Assembly (NCBI RefSeq): GCF_002077945.1
Contig: NZ_LVYD01000001.1
Span: 124,001 to 188,000 of the forward strand
DNA: 64,000 bases
From: Niastella vici
GTDB taxonomy: Bacteria; Bacteroidota; Bacteroidia; Chitinophagales; Chitinophagaceae
Direction of reading: 5' to 3'
This document shows, one piece after another, positions 48,995-58,123 of this stretch. The notes under the pieces were generated by a model. That model was not told where the DNA came from, ran no database searches, and saw nothing but the letters and a program-made list of their open reading frames with translations. How positions within the stretch are numbered: the stretch's first letter is position 1; every line of letters starts with the position of its first letter. The translations under genes were made by a program, and so were the position numbers.

Positions 48995-49250
48995 TTGCTA
49001 ACAAATTCGTTTTTTACATTGTTTTTTTGCCGGCTACTCTTTCAAAAACTGGACTCGAATCTTGATGCGGGGCGAATGTAACAGTTTAAACTGTAAAATG
49101 CAAAATTCCCCGAAGGTCAAGCAGGCTGATTCTCTTCTGGGCTCCCGAAGGTCGATGCATTTGCTTCGCGTAAGTATTATTCTCGCTCTACACCATACGA
49201 CCGGCGCATTCACCATTGCCCATTTCTTCCAGGCTGTGCAAAATTAGCAA

Positions 49251-49281
49251 ATTTAGTATTTATTTACTAATTTTGTTAGTA
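49251..49281. promoter_or_regulatory. Operator with three half-sites upstream of the DUF763 gene
   Basis: ATTTAGTA (49251-49258), 6 nt, TACTAATT (49265-49272, 7 of 8), then TGTTAGTA (49274-49281, 6 of 8). The offsets 0/+14/+23 are the same as in 38792-38822. The site ends 2 nt before the ATG, so bound protein would block initiation of transcription or translation. Confidence 0.65.
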
Positions 49282-49283
49282 CT

Positions 49284-50498
49284 ATGAAACGCTCCGGCAC
49301 AGCCGATCTTCCCCTGCATTATGGCGCTGTTCCACCCTGGCTGGCAGAACGCATGGCCAAATTGGGCCTGGCTGTAACAGAGGTGATCCTGATGGAATAT
49401 GGAAAAGCCGATTACATCAAAAGGCTGAGCGATCCCTGCTGGTTCCAAAGCCTTGGCGCCGTAATGGGTATGGATTGGCATTCATCGGGCATTACCACTT
49501 CAGTACTGGGCGCGTTGAAAAAAGCTATCAATCCGCTTTCAAAAGAACTGGGCATTTACATTTGTGGTGGAAAGGGAAAACATTCCCGCCAAACCCCTAA
49601 TGAACTAATGGCCATTGGTGAACAAACCGGCCTCAATGCCCAACAATTGGTGCATTGCAGCAAACTCAGCGCAAAAGTAGATAACACCGCTATTCAGGAT
49701 GGCTTTCAATTATACCTGCACAGCTTTATTGTAAGCAATGAAGGAGAATGGACAGTGATTCAACAAGGCCTCAATGATAATACCGGTACCGCGCGGCGTT
49801 ACCACTGGCATTCACAACAACTGCAATCATTCGTAAATGAGCCGCATACTGCCATCTGCGGATTGAAACCGGGTAATATTTTAAACCTTGTCGATAAAGA
49901 TGCAGCCGCTGCCCGCTCAGGTATCTTGACGGTATCAAAAGAATCTCCTGCTTATCTTTTACCCGAAATACAACAACTTATTTTACCGGCCCATCACGAT
50001 GTGCGGGCTAAAGATGTTGACCTGAAACGGCTGGGCGCCATGTTGTGGGTAACACATGAAAAAAAGCCGGCTGATTTTGAAGAATTATTAATGCTCGAAG
50101 GCATGGGGCCTCGCACCCTGCAATCACTGGCATTGGTAAGCGAAGTAATTCATGGCACGGCTTCCCGGTTCAAAGATCCTGCACGCTTTGCTTTTGCGCA
50201 TGGCGGTAAAGATGGTCATCCCTTTCCGGTTCCAACCAAAGTATATGATGAAACCATCAGTACGCTGCAACGGGCAGTAGAAAAGGCAAAGATTGGACAA
50301 AGCGATAAACTGCAGGCCATTAAAAAATTAACAGAGCTGGCGCAAAGGGCCGAAGAAGATTTTATTCCCAATAATAATTTTGAACAACTGATAGAAAAGG
50401 AGCGCAATGAATCCTGGCAATATGGCGGGAGAACAGTGATGGGGAAAGCGAAGCCGCCGGCAAAACGATCCAAAGGAGTACAGTTAAGGCTTTTTTGA
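49284..50498 (+). CDS. DUF763-family protein with helix-hairpin-helix motif
   Basis: 404 residues. The start RSGTADLPLHYGAVPPWLAERM and CGGKGKHSRQTPNEL are the family signatures. Near residue 270, LLMLEGMGPRTLQSLALVSEV fits a DNA-binding helix-hairpin-helix, which supports a DNA repair or processing role. No function is established for the family. An operator shared with the umuD/2H locus suggests induction by DNA damage or the same stress. Confidence 0.88.
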   Translation: MKRSGTADLPLHYGAVPPWLAERMAKLGLAVTEVILMEYGKADYIKRLSDPCWFQSLGAVMGMDWHSSGITTSVLGALKKAINPLSKELGIYICGGKGKHSRQTPNELMAIGEQTGLNAQQLVHCSKLSAKVDNTAIQDGFQLYLHSFIVSNEGEWTVIQQGLNDNTGTARRYHWHSQQLQSFVNEPHTAICGLKPGNILNLVDKDAAAARSGILTVSKESPAYLLPEIQQLILPAHHDVRAKDVDLKRLGAMLWVTHEKKPADFEELLMLEGMGPRTLQSLALVSEVIHGTASRFKDPARFAFAHGGKDGHPFPVPTKVYDETISTLQRAVEKAKIGQSDKLQAIKKLTELAQRAEEDFIPNNNFEQLIEKERNESWQYGGRTVMGKAKPPAKRSKGVQLRLF

Positions 50499-50603
50499 GT
50501 AATGGAATTAGCTGCAGGTGTCACATTACCCAGATACCGGTAGCAACGACGTTCACGCTTCTCATTCTTTACTTCTAATTTCTAACTTTCATCTCCTGTT
50601 CTC

Positions 50604-51845
50604 TTACGCCTTATTTCCCCGGGGCCTGCCATTATTCGATTTTCCTTTATGATAATGTCTTCTGTTACCGCCGCCCTTACCTTTCGACCGAAGTTGCGGC
50701 TGGTATTCAGGCGTGCTGCCAAATTCTTCGGGCACTTTGGCCTTTTCAACCGGCTTGCCAATAAGCTTCTCAATGATCGCAAAGCGATTTTGCTCGGGCT
50801 GGCTCACAAGCGTAAACGCCATACCATCGGCTTCGGCCCGTGCCGTACGGCCTATGCGGTGTACATAATCTTCCGCATCGCGGGGTACATCGAAATTAAT
50901 GACCAGGTCAATGGTATCAATATCAATACCCCGGCTCAAAATATCGGTTGCCACGAGAATGGGTATTCGTCCGCTCGTAAAGCCATTCAATACATTTTCG
51001 CGTTGCGCCTGCTCCAGGTCACTGTGTATTTCGGCAATATTAAACTTGGCGCGTTCCAATTCACGTGAAAGTGATTTTACACTTTGTTTGCGGCTGCAAA
51101 AGATGAGCGCGCTTTTAAAGGGAACGTTCTTTAAAATATCTTTTAGCAAAGGCAGCTTTTGCGGCTCATATACCACAAAGGCTTTTTGCACGATCTTTTC
51201 AGGTGGTTTAGAGATAGCAATATTGACCTCAACCGGATCGGTAAGGATTTTCCTTGCCAGCTGCCTGATCTTTTCGGGCATGGTAGCCGAGAATAACAGG
51301 GTTTGTCTTTTGGCCGGCAGGGTAGCAATGATCTTGTTGATATCATCAGAAAAACCCATATCAAGCATGCGGTCGGCCTCATCCAGCACCAGGAACTGCA
51401 ATTGTTTCCATTGCACATAGCCCATATTCAGGTGGGCGATCATGCGGCCTGGTGTACAAATGACAATATCGGTACCGGTTTGCAAGGCTTTCTTTTCTGT
51501 GATAAAGTTACTGCCGTCGTTTCCGCCATATACCGCAATTGAGCTCAGATTGGTGAAGTACGACAACCCTTCAAGGTGCTGGGCGATCTGTATGGCCAAC
51601 TCACGGGTAGGCACAATCACCAGGGCACCTACCTGTCCCTCAATGCGATGGCTCAGCAGCCGGTGGATCAGGGGCAATAAAAAAGCGGCTGTTTTACCAG
51701 TGCCCGTTTGGGCGGAAGCAATAATATCTTTACCGGCCAGTATAGGCGGTATTACCTGCTCCTGTACGGGGGTGGCATTTTCGTAATTGGAGGCTTCAAT
51801 GCCTTCTAATAGGTCAGGGTGTAAACCGAATTCTGTAAAGCGCAA
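50604..51845 (-). CDS. DEAD-box RNA helicase (RhlE-like)
   Basis: Start set at TTG 51845, giving LRFTEFGLHPDLL, where homologues begin; the ATG at 51977 adds 44 codons with no family resemblance. Motifs: Q motif ATPVQEQVIPPIL, Walker A AQTGTGKTAAF, PTRELAIQI, DEAD as VLDEADRMLDMGF, SATMPE, and HRIGRTARAEADG. The C-terminus is Gly/Arg/His-rich (KGGGNRRHYHKGK), typical for RNA binding. Likely roles: cold adaptation, ribosome assembly or mRNA decay. Confidence 0.92.
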   Translation of the reverse strand: MRFTEFGLHPDLLEGIEASNYENATPVQEQVIPPILAGKDIIASAQTGTGKTAAFLLPLIHRLLSHRIEGQVGALVIVPTRELAIQIAQHLEGLSYFTNLSSIAVYGGNDGSNFITEKKALQTGTDIVICTPGRMIAHLNMGYVQWKQLQFLVLDEADRMLDMGFSDDINKIIATLPAKRQTLLFSATMPEKIRQLARKILTDPVEVNIAISKPPEKIVQKAFVVYEPQKLPLLKDILKNVPFKSALIFCSRKQSVKSLSRELERAKFNIAEIHSDLEQAQRENVLNGFTSGRIPILVATDILSRGIDIDTIDLVINFDVPRDAEDYVHRIGRTARAEADGMAFTLVSQPEQNRFAIIEKLIGKPVEKAKVPEEFGSTPEYQPQLRSKGKGGGNRRHYHKGKSNNGRPRGNKA

Positions 51846-51998
51846 GATGAAATGATATTTAGGTGTTTGCGGAGCATAGTCCTCTGCAGATAAAATAATA
51901 TTATAGCAAATATAATGGAATTTGGCCATGTAAATCAATAATGTATAAACGGGCTTCCCCGGCACACCCTTTGCCATATTGTATTCTAAAGTAATGTT

Positions 51999-52193
51999 AT
52001 GGAAAAACGTGTTCTGGGTATGATACTCGCACTCGTTGGCGTTGTGGGACTTATATTAGCCGGTATCAACTTTATAAACGGCGGGGCCAGTACGCATAAC
52101 GTAAAGCAAATCATTCTGTACGGTGTGCTGGGCGCCATCTTTTTCTTTGCCGGTGTTGGCCTCATCCGCAATACGCGCGATAGAGCAACCTAA
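51999..52193 (+). CDS. DUF3185-family small membrane protein
   Basis: 64 residues, two membrane helices (LGMILALVGVVGLILAGINF and QIILYGVLGAIFFFAGVGLI) joined by a short loop, the full DUF3185 pattern. Function unknown. Divergent from the helicase gene. Confidence 0.82.
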   Translation: MEKRVLGMILALVGVVGLILAGINFINGGASTHNVKQIILYGVLGAIFFFAGVGLIRNTRDRAT

Positions 52194-52296
52194 ACAGAAA
52201 TGTAGAATTCTGTACTCAGTGGCGCCATCTCAAATAAGCGGCTATCACCTCTTTCCCTGCGTAAAATCATATCAATCATAAATAGCCGTATTGTAT

Positions 52297-53082
52297 ATGC
52301 CCGATGGGCCAAGCATCGTCATTTTAAAAGAAGCAGTTCAACTGTTTAAAGGCAGGAAGGTGCTGTCTGCAACCGGAAATTCTACTATTATTGATAAAGA
52401 AAGACTGATCAATCAAAAAGTGACCGGCTTTAAAAGCTGGGGTAAACATTTTCTGATCTGTTTTCCCAAATTTACCCTGCGTATTCATTTCCTGTTATTC
52501 GGTTCTTACAGCATTAATGAACAAACCAAAAAGAATCCCCGGCTTCATCTTCATTTCAGCAATGGCGACCTGTATTTTTATGCCTGCTCGATCAGGATGA
52601 TCGAAGAAGACCTGGACCTTGTATACGACTGGAGCGGCGATGTACTTAATGAAAACTGGGATCCCCGCAAAGCAAGAAAAAAAGGGAAAGCACAACCCGA
52701 TCAGCTGGTATGCGATGCGTTATTAGACCAGAACATATTTGCCGGGGTAGGAAATATTATCAAGAACGAAGTGCTGTTTCGCATAAAGGTTCATCCAGAG
52801 AATACCATTCAATCGCTTCCACCGCGCAAACTCACCGAACTCATCAATGAAGCCCGTAATTACAGCTATGATTTTCTGGAGTGGAAAAAAGCCTTTGTGC
52901 TTAAAAAGCACTGGCTGATCCACACCAAAAAAACCTGCCCGCGTTGTAACATCCCTGTTATAAAAAAGTATTTAGGTAAAACCAATCGCCGCACGTTCTA
53001 TTGCGAGAACTGCCAGGTGCTTTATAATCCGGTTAAAAAGCCCGCAAAGAAAAAAGCCAGGAAGAAAGACCTCAGCGTATAG
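52297..53082 (+). CDS. Nei/MutM-like DNA glycosylase with D instead of E at position 3
   Basis: The ATG at 52297 (MPDGPSIVI) is preferred because the mature N-terminal Pro is the catalytic nucleophile; an upstream Met would mask it. 261 residues. H2TH region LDQNIFAGVGNIIKNEVLF with the conserved N and a C-terminal zinc finger CPRC...CENC. The residue after Pro is Asp where the family has Glu. A base-excision enzyme for oxidised pyrimidines or purines; the change may alter activity. Confidence 0.88.
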   Translation: MPDGPSIVILKEAVQLFKGRKVLSATGNSTIIDKERLINQKVTGFKSWGKHFLICFPKFTLRIHFLLFGSYSINEQTKKNPRLHLHFSNGDLYFYACSIRMIEEDLDLVYDWSGDVLNENWDPRKARKKGKAQPDQLVCDALLDQNIFAGVGNIIKNEVLFRIKVHPENTIQSLPPRKLTELINEARNYSYDFLEWKKAFVLKKHWLIHTKKTCPRCNIPVIKKYLGKTNRRTFYCENCQVLYNPVKKPAKKKARKKDLSV

Positions 53083-53109
53083 GTTTCCTTTCTTGCTTCC
53101 GGCCTCACA

Positions 53110-54336
53110 TTACTCGTACCGCAATGCGTCAATAGGATCTAACCGCGATGCTTTTTGTGCCGGGTAATATCCGAAGAATACACCTGTTATGGCACAAACC
53201 ATGAACGACAGCATGATCGATGAGCGCGATACCAGCGTGGGCCACGATAAAAACAATGTTACCAACCGCGAAGCGGTTATACCAAGCACAACGCCAATGA
53301 TGCCACCTGTGATACTGATCAGTATCGCTTCTATCAAAAACTGGAAGAGAATATCCACACCCCGGGCGCCGATGCTCATCCGCAACCCTATCTCCTTGGT
53401 ACGTTCTGTTACCGATACATACATGATGTTCATGATACCAATACCACCCACAACCAGTGAAATACCGGCTATGGCTGCCAGTAATACGGTCAACAGCTCG
53501 CTGGTTGAACTGAAGGTACTGATGAGCTCAGCCTGCGTACGCACCAGAAAATCATCGTCATCTGTTGCTTTTAATTTATGCGAAGCCCGCAAAATATCGG
53601 TAACCTCGGCCGTTGCCAAAGCGCTGCTGCTCTCATTCACTGCCGAGGCATATATATTCTGAATGTAAGGGATGGCGAGTATCCTTTTTTGCACGGTGGT
53701 ATATGGTGCTATGACAATATCGTCCTGGTCCTGGCCGAATGCGTTCTCCCCTTTTTCACTTAATACGCCAATGACCTTGAAAGGGATCTTATTGAAACGG
53801 ATGATCTTACCCACCGGGTCTTCACCAGCACCAAAAATGTTTTCCACTACTGTTTGTCCTATTAAACATACTTTATCGGCAGTATTCACATGGTCCTGGG
53901 TAAATGCAATGCCGTCTTTCAACGGCCAGTTGCGGATGGTTAAATACTGCGGACTAACGCCCTGTATGGTAGTGGGCCAGTTCAGGGCGCCATTGATAAC
54001 CTGTCCCCTTGACTGTACTGCTGGCGATACGGCAGTTATATAAGTTGCCTGTTTTTGTATGGCTTTTATATCATCGAGGGTAAGCGATTGCAGGCTCGAT
54101 GCATCTAACCGGGCGCCGCCGCCAACTGTTTGATTGCTGTTGGGCCGTATGGTGATCATATTTGAGCCCATGCTGCTTAGCTGGTCCTGGATGCTTTGTT
54201 TTGATCCTTGCCCTATAGCCACCATGGCGATCACCGCCGCCACACCAATGATAATGCCCAGCATGGTTAAAAAGGCGCGCAGCTTGTTCCGCTGTAATGC
54301 CCGTAACGCAATTCGTATGAGATTTAAAAGTTTCAT
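53110..54336 (-). CDS. MacB-type ABC transporter permease (FtsX-like)
   Basis: 408 residues: first membrane helix near residue 21 (FLTMLGIIIGVAAVIAMVAIG), a large periplasmic domain, and three C-terminal helices (SLVVGGIGIMNIMYVSVTERTKEIG...). In E. coli MacB the permease and ATPase are one chain; here they are separate genes (ATPase 11 nt upstream). Mechanotransmission efflux with the MacA-like and TolC-like proteins encoded upstream in the same operon. Confidence 0.92.
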   Translation of the reverse strand: MKLLNLIRIALRALQRNKLRAFLTMLGIIIGVAAVIAMVAIGQGSKQSIQDQLSSMGSNMITIRPNSNQTVGGGARLDASSLQSLTLDDIKAIQKQATYITAVSPAVQSRGQVINGALNWPTTIQGVSPQYLTIRNWPLKDGIAFTQDHVNTADKVCLIGQTVVENIFGAGEDPVGKIIRFNKIPFKVIGVLSEKGENAFGQDQDDIVIAPYTTVQKRILAIPYIQNIYASAVNESSSALATAEVTDILRASHKLKATDDDDFLVRTQAELISTFSSTSELLTVLLAAIAGISLVVGGIGIMNIMYVSVTERTKEIGLRMSIGARGVDILFQFLIEAILISITGGIIGVVLGITASRLVTLFLSWPTLVSRSSIMLSFMVCAITGVFFGYYPAQKASRLDPIDALRYE

Positions 54337-54347
54337 GTGTTGTTCTT

Positions 54348-55121
54348 TTAATAATCTGCTGCCACCGGCAATGAAGCCAGCATTTCCCGGGCAGAACGTA
54401 CCTGCTGGTTTTGACTATCCTTTATCACTTCACCATCTCTCAGGGTTATTGTTCTGCTGCTGAAGGCAGCGATATCTGGTTCATGCGTAACAAATACGAT
54501 CGTTTTGCCCTGTTGCTGATTCAACTCCTGCAGCAGGGCCATTATTTCGTAAGAAGTACGCGTATCGAGGTTACCGGTAGCTTCATCGGCCAGTATCATC
54601 ACCGGTTCATTTACCAGGGCGCGGGCAATGGCCACGCGCTGCTGTTGACCGCCCGATAACTGGTTAGGCAAATGATCGATCCTGTCGCCCAATTTTACTG
54701 CCTGCAGGGCTTTCACCGCTCTTTCGTGCCGTTGTTTCGATGATACGGCTGAATTGTACAACAGGGGCAATTCCACGTTCTCCAATGCAGAAGTACGCGC
54801 CAACAGGTTATAGGACTGGAATACAAATCCAATTTTATGATTGCGCAGCACCGCCAGTTCATTGCGCGATAGCTTTCCAACATCAACCCCATCGAGCAGG
54901 TAAGTGCCCTCGCTGGGTTTATCTAAACAACCCAGTATATTCAGCATGGTAGTTTTGCCCGAACCACTGCTACCCATGATCGTTACAAATTCGCCGGGCT
55001 CTACATCGAACGAAACGCCTTTCAATGCCCGCACCGTTTCAACACCCATCCTGAATTCGCGTTTCAGATCACGTATCGATACTATCTTGTTTGCCATGTT
55101 TACAACTTTTTCATTCTTCAA
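54348..55121 (-). CDS. MacB/LolD-type ABC transporter ATPase
   Basis: 257 residues; the start may be the Met nine codons in (55097, MANKIVSIRDL). Walker A GSSGSGKTT, signature LSGGQQQRVAIARAL, Walker B MILADEATGNLD and the H-loop FVTHEP are complete. Couples ATP use to the permease encoded directly downstream. Confidence 0.93.
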   Translation of the reverse strand: MKNEKVVNMANKIVSIRDLKREFRMGVETVRALKGVSFDVEPGEFVTIMGSSGSGKTTMLNILGCLDKPSEGTYLLDGVDVGKLSRNELAVLRNHKIGFVFQSYNLLARTSALENVELPLLYNSAVSSKQRHERAVKALQAVKLGDRIDHLPNQLSGGQQQRVAIARALVNEPVMILADEATGNLDTRTSYEIMALLQELNQQQGKTIVFVTHEPDIAAFSSRTITLRDGEVIKDSQNQQVRSAREMLASLPVAADY

Positions 55122-55124
55122 TGT

Positions 55125-56447
55125 TTATTGCCTTCCACCGCCACCACTCCTATTGCCACCACTACTACCGCCGCCCCCACGTCTTGCCGGCATAAACGGA
55201 CTTTTTGCGGTTCCCGATGATCCTTTTGATGAATTATCTGCCGAATGTGAACCAGATACCACCACATCGTCAACACTTAAACCCGATAACACCTGTATAT
55301 AGGTATCATCAGTGAGGCCTATCTTTATTCGTCTGTGGGTAAGCGTGCTGTCTTTCGTCACCCATACCATGGCTGTTTTTTCCGATGCATCGGTTTGCCG
55401 GGCATCTTTCCGGCCTTTACGGTTTACACTGGCACTATCTTTTGGCGATGCGCTGCCAATACGCATGGAGCCATCTTTTTGTCCGCCGCTTTTATACCGG
55501 CCGCCTTCTATAGTATATTTTTTATAAAGGGTAGAATCGGGCCACCACCGCGTAGCTTTTGCAGAAACAAGTAATGCATTTTGTATCTCCTGTGTAAATA
55601 CGGTAATATTGGCGGTCATACCGGGTTTCAGTTTCATATCATCATTCGGCGCATCGATGATGGTTGAATAGGTGACCACATTCGAGGATACACTGGGCCG
55701 CAACCGCACATCCTTCACATGGCCTTCAAATGTATTATCCGGAAAAGCATCTACACTAAAAGTTACCCGCTGCCCGTTCTTCACATTACCAATATCGGCT
55801 TCATCTACGGCTGCCTGTACCTGCATTTTGGTAAGGTCTTTGGCTATCACAAACAAGGTGGGTGTATTTAAACTGGATGCCACGGTTTGTCCCACACTTA
55901 CATTCCTTGATAAAACCGTTCCGTTGATAGGCGAGTAAATATTTGCATAGAAGAGATTTTGTTGTGCGGCCTTTAATTGCGCGGCAATACTGTTTACATT
56001 GTCCTGCGCCGCATTGTATTGATTAAGCGCCGTTTCATAATCGGCCCGGCTGATAGCGCCCACATCGAGCAATTGCTTTTGCCGGTTGTAATTGCTTTTC
56101 GTATAATCGAGATTAGCTTTTGCCTGCCGCAGGTTAGCGCTGATCTGGTCACGCTGCGCCGTTAAAATGGTTTTATCTATTTCGGCTATCAGCTGACCCT
56201 TTTTCACCTTGTCATTGAAATCAACATACACCTTGCTGATGGTGCCCGACACCTGTGTACCCACCGATACAGTATCAACCGGTTGAACAGTGCCGGTGGC
56301 GGTAACGCTGGTGGCAATAAACCCGTAATGCGGTTGTTCTGTTTCCAACACTATGGGCTTTTCATTTTCCTTGAATTTCCAGAACCAGATGCCAACACCG
56401 GCAGCAATGATGATGAGCGCCCAAATGATCCATTTATATCTTTTCAT
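55125..56447 (-). CDS. MacA-type periplasmic membrane fusion protein
   Basis: 440 residues. N-terminal membrane anchor (WIIWALIIIAAGVGIWFW), biotinyl-lipoyl-like halves (TGTVQPVDTVSVGTQVSGTI; SPINGTVLSRNVSVGQTVAS) around an alpha-hairpin, and a beta-barrel/MP domain. Insertion of about 50 residues (KDGSMRIGSASPKDSASVNR) and a Gly/Ser-rich tail. Links the inner-membrane pump to the outer-membrane channel encoded upstream. Order TolC-MacA-ATPase-permease in one operon. Confidence 0.92.
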   Translation of the reverse strand: MKRYKWIIWALIIIAAGVGIWFWKFKENEKPIVLETEQPHYGFIATSVTATGTVQPVDTVSVGTQVSGTISKVYVDFNDKVKKGQLIAEIDKTILTAQRDQISANLRQAKANLDYTKSNYNRQKQLLDVGAISRADYETALNQYNAAQDNVNSIAAQLKAAQQNLFYANIYSPINGTVLSRNVSVGQTVASSLNTPTLFVIAKDLTKMQVQAAVDEADIGNVKNGQRVTFSVDAFPDNTFEGHVKDVRLRPSVSSNVVTYSTIIDAPNDDMKLKPGMTANITVFTQEIQNALLVSAKATRWWPDSTLYKKYTIEGGRYKSGGQKDGSMRIGSASPKDSASVNRKGRKDARQTDASEKTAMVWVTKDSTLTHRRIKIGLTDDTYIQVLSGLSVDDVVVSGSHSADNSSKGSSGTAKSPFMPARRGGGGSSGGNRSGGGGRQ

Positions 56448-56473
56448 GTTACTTCATTTATAATTATCCGTAA

Positions 56474-57805
56474 TTATAGCGTTACAGGTACCCCTGTATA
56501 AAACTCATAGATCTTTTTATTTAAAATGTTATTGTACTTGGCCTGCACATAGGCTTGCAGGGCCTGAACGTACAGGTTCTTTTGCGTAAGCAGATCAATG
56601 GTATTTAACGCCCCCAACCGTAATTGCTCATTGGTGATCTTATAACTTTCCTGGTTGATCTTCCATTGTGATTCTGCTGAGGTTAACTGCGCCTGTGCAT
56701 TCAACACCGCTATATACGCCTGCTCAACCGCCTGATCGAGCGTGGTCTTTGTTCCCTGCAGCGACAACTTCGCCTGTTCTATCTGTATCTTCGACCGTTC
56801 AACATTGCTTTTATTAACACGGTTGGCAAAAATGGGAACAGACACAGTTACACCTAACCGTTGATAAAAGTTATTGTTGATCTGAGAAAAGTATTTAAGG
56901 TCATTGTTATCTGAATAGCCACTTGATAATCCCGCCCCCAGGCTCACGGTTGGCAAGGCGCCGGCCCTTGACTTCTCCAACCCTACCTGTGCCGATTGTA
57001 CCCCCAGCTCGCCGATCTTTACTTCGGGTCTTGTATTGGCTGCAGCATTTTCTGCTTCAGGTAAAGCCACAACAGCCTCATTGGTCACCAGCGTATCGGG
57101 CTGTACAATATCAAAACTTACTGATGATGGCAGTTGCAATATTTGTTTCAGCGTAATGAGATCCGTGCGGTGCGCATTCATAGCCGTGGTAAGGTTATAC
57201 TGATCGTTGGCCAGCGTGGCCTCCAGTTGCAGGTAATCCTTACGGGCCAAACTGCCGGCATCAAAGCGTTGTTTGCCCAATGCCAGTTGCGACTGTGAAG
57301 TATTCACCAATTCCTTCAGGTAAACTATATTCTCTTTTTGCAATAAAATATTCAAATAAGCTTGTGTTATCTGCAGGGTAATATCATTCTCTGCCTGTTG
57401 CACACTTAAATTGGAACTCTCCAGCAGAATACCTTTCTGTTTTACATCGTTGTTGAGGTAACCGCCATTGAAAATGGTCCAGTTTGAACTGAGGCCATAA
57501 TTCCCCGATGCCTTTGCCTGGGTTTGAAAGCCACCCACCACCGGGTTGGCATTGTTACTGTTCACCACCGACTGGCTAAGCGTACCGGTTAAATTGGGCA
57601 GTTTGGCTGCTCTTGACTGCAACAGGTCCTGCTCACTGCTACGGGCATCCCAGCGGAGGTTCTTTATAGTGATGTTATTCTTTTTCGCATAATCCAAACA
57701 AGTTTGCAGATCCCATTTCAAAGGTGCCGATAAAGAATCCTGTGCATATATGGCAGCAGACGCTCCCCCGCAAAGGCTTGCTATTAGTAGAAAATATTTC
57801 AGCAT
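56474..57805 (-). CDS. TolC-family outer membrane efflux protein
   Basis: Start at ATG 57805 (MLKYFLLIASL), which gives a clean signal peptide; the upstream Met adds 11 charged residues. Two OEP repeats of long amphipathic helices (DLQTCLDYAKKNNITIKNL; LGALNTIDLLTQKNLYVQAL) as in TolC. It is the outer membrane exit channel for the MacAB-like pump. First gene of a four-gene operon with 26 nt to the MacA-like gene. Confidence 0.92.
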   Translation of the reverse strand: MLKYFLLIASLCGGASAAIYAQDSLSAPLKWDLQTCLDYAKKNNITIKNLRWDARSSEQDLLQSRAAKLPNLTGTLSQSVVNSNNANPVVGGFQTQAKASGNYGLSSNWTIFNGGYLNNDVKQKGILLESSNLSVQQAENDITLQITQAYLNILLQKENIVYLKELVNTSQSQLALGKQRFDAGSLARKDYLQLEATLANDQYNLTTAMNAHRTDLITLKQILQLPSSVSFDIVQPDTLVTNEAVVALPEAENAAANTRPEVKIGELGVQSAQVGLEKSRAGALPTVSLGAGLSSGYSDNNDLKYFSQINNNFYQRLGVTVSVPIFANRVNKSNVERSKIQIEQAKLSLQGTKTTLDQAVEQAYIAVLNAQAQLTSAESQWKINQESYKITNEQLRLGALNTIDLLTQKNLYVQALQAYVQAKYNNILNKKIYEFYTGVPVTL

Positions 57806-57971
57806 ACTCTTTATATTTATATCAATGTGATCCCACACTGATATTTGAAGTTTTTAGAAGAGGTTTCCGGTGGATAGTTAAAAGGTTTACCAATGGCTTA
57901 ACAATTCATTTATCGCGGGTTCCAATTGCACTGATAAACGGCCTGGCACCAGGATAAATGGAATAACATAG

Positions 57972-57998
57972 TATGCCATGCTTAAAAAGCATGGCATA
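57972..57998. terminator. 12-bp perfect hairpin between icmF and the efflux operon
   Basis: TATGCCATGCTT-AAA-AAGCATGGCATA. No strong T-run on either strand. It probably ends the icmF transcript or is a stability structure. Confidence 0.5.
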
Positions 57999-58123
57999 TC
58001 CAATCAGTTAATTAGAATGAGGAAATATTTCCGCACCTGATACAAGTTATACCAATCAATTATCAAACTGGTTGATACTGATCAGCTACAAGTGGGATAT
58101 TTATCAGTATTAGAAGGTATGTA

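Noticed and set aside
49100-49165. CCCGAAGGTC repeated twice upstream of DUF763
   Set aside because: Two copies of a 10-mer with no symmetry or known site; not enough to call an operator.
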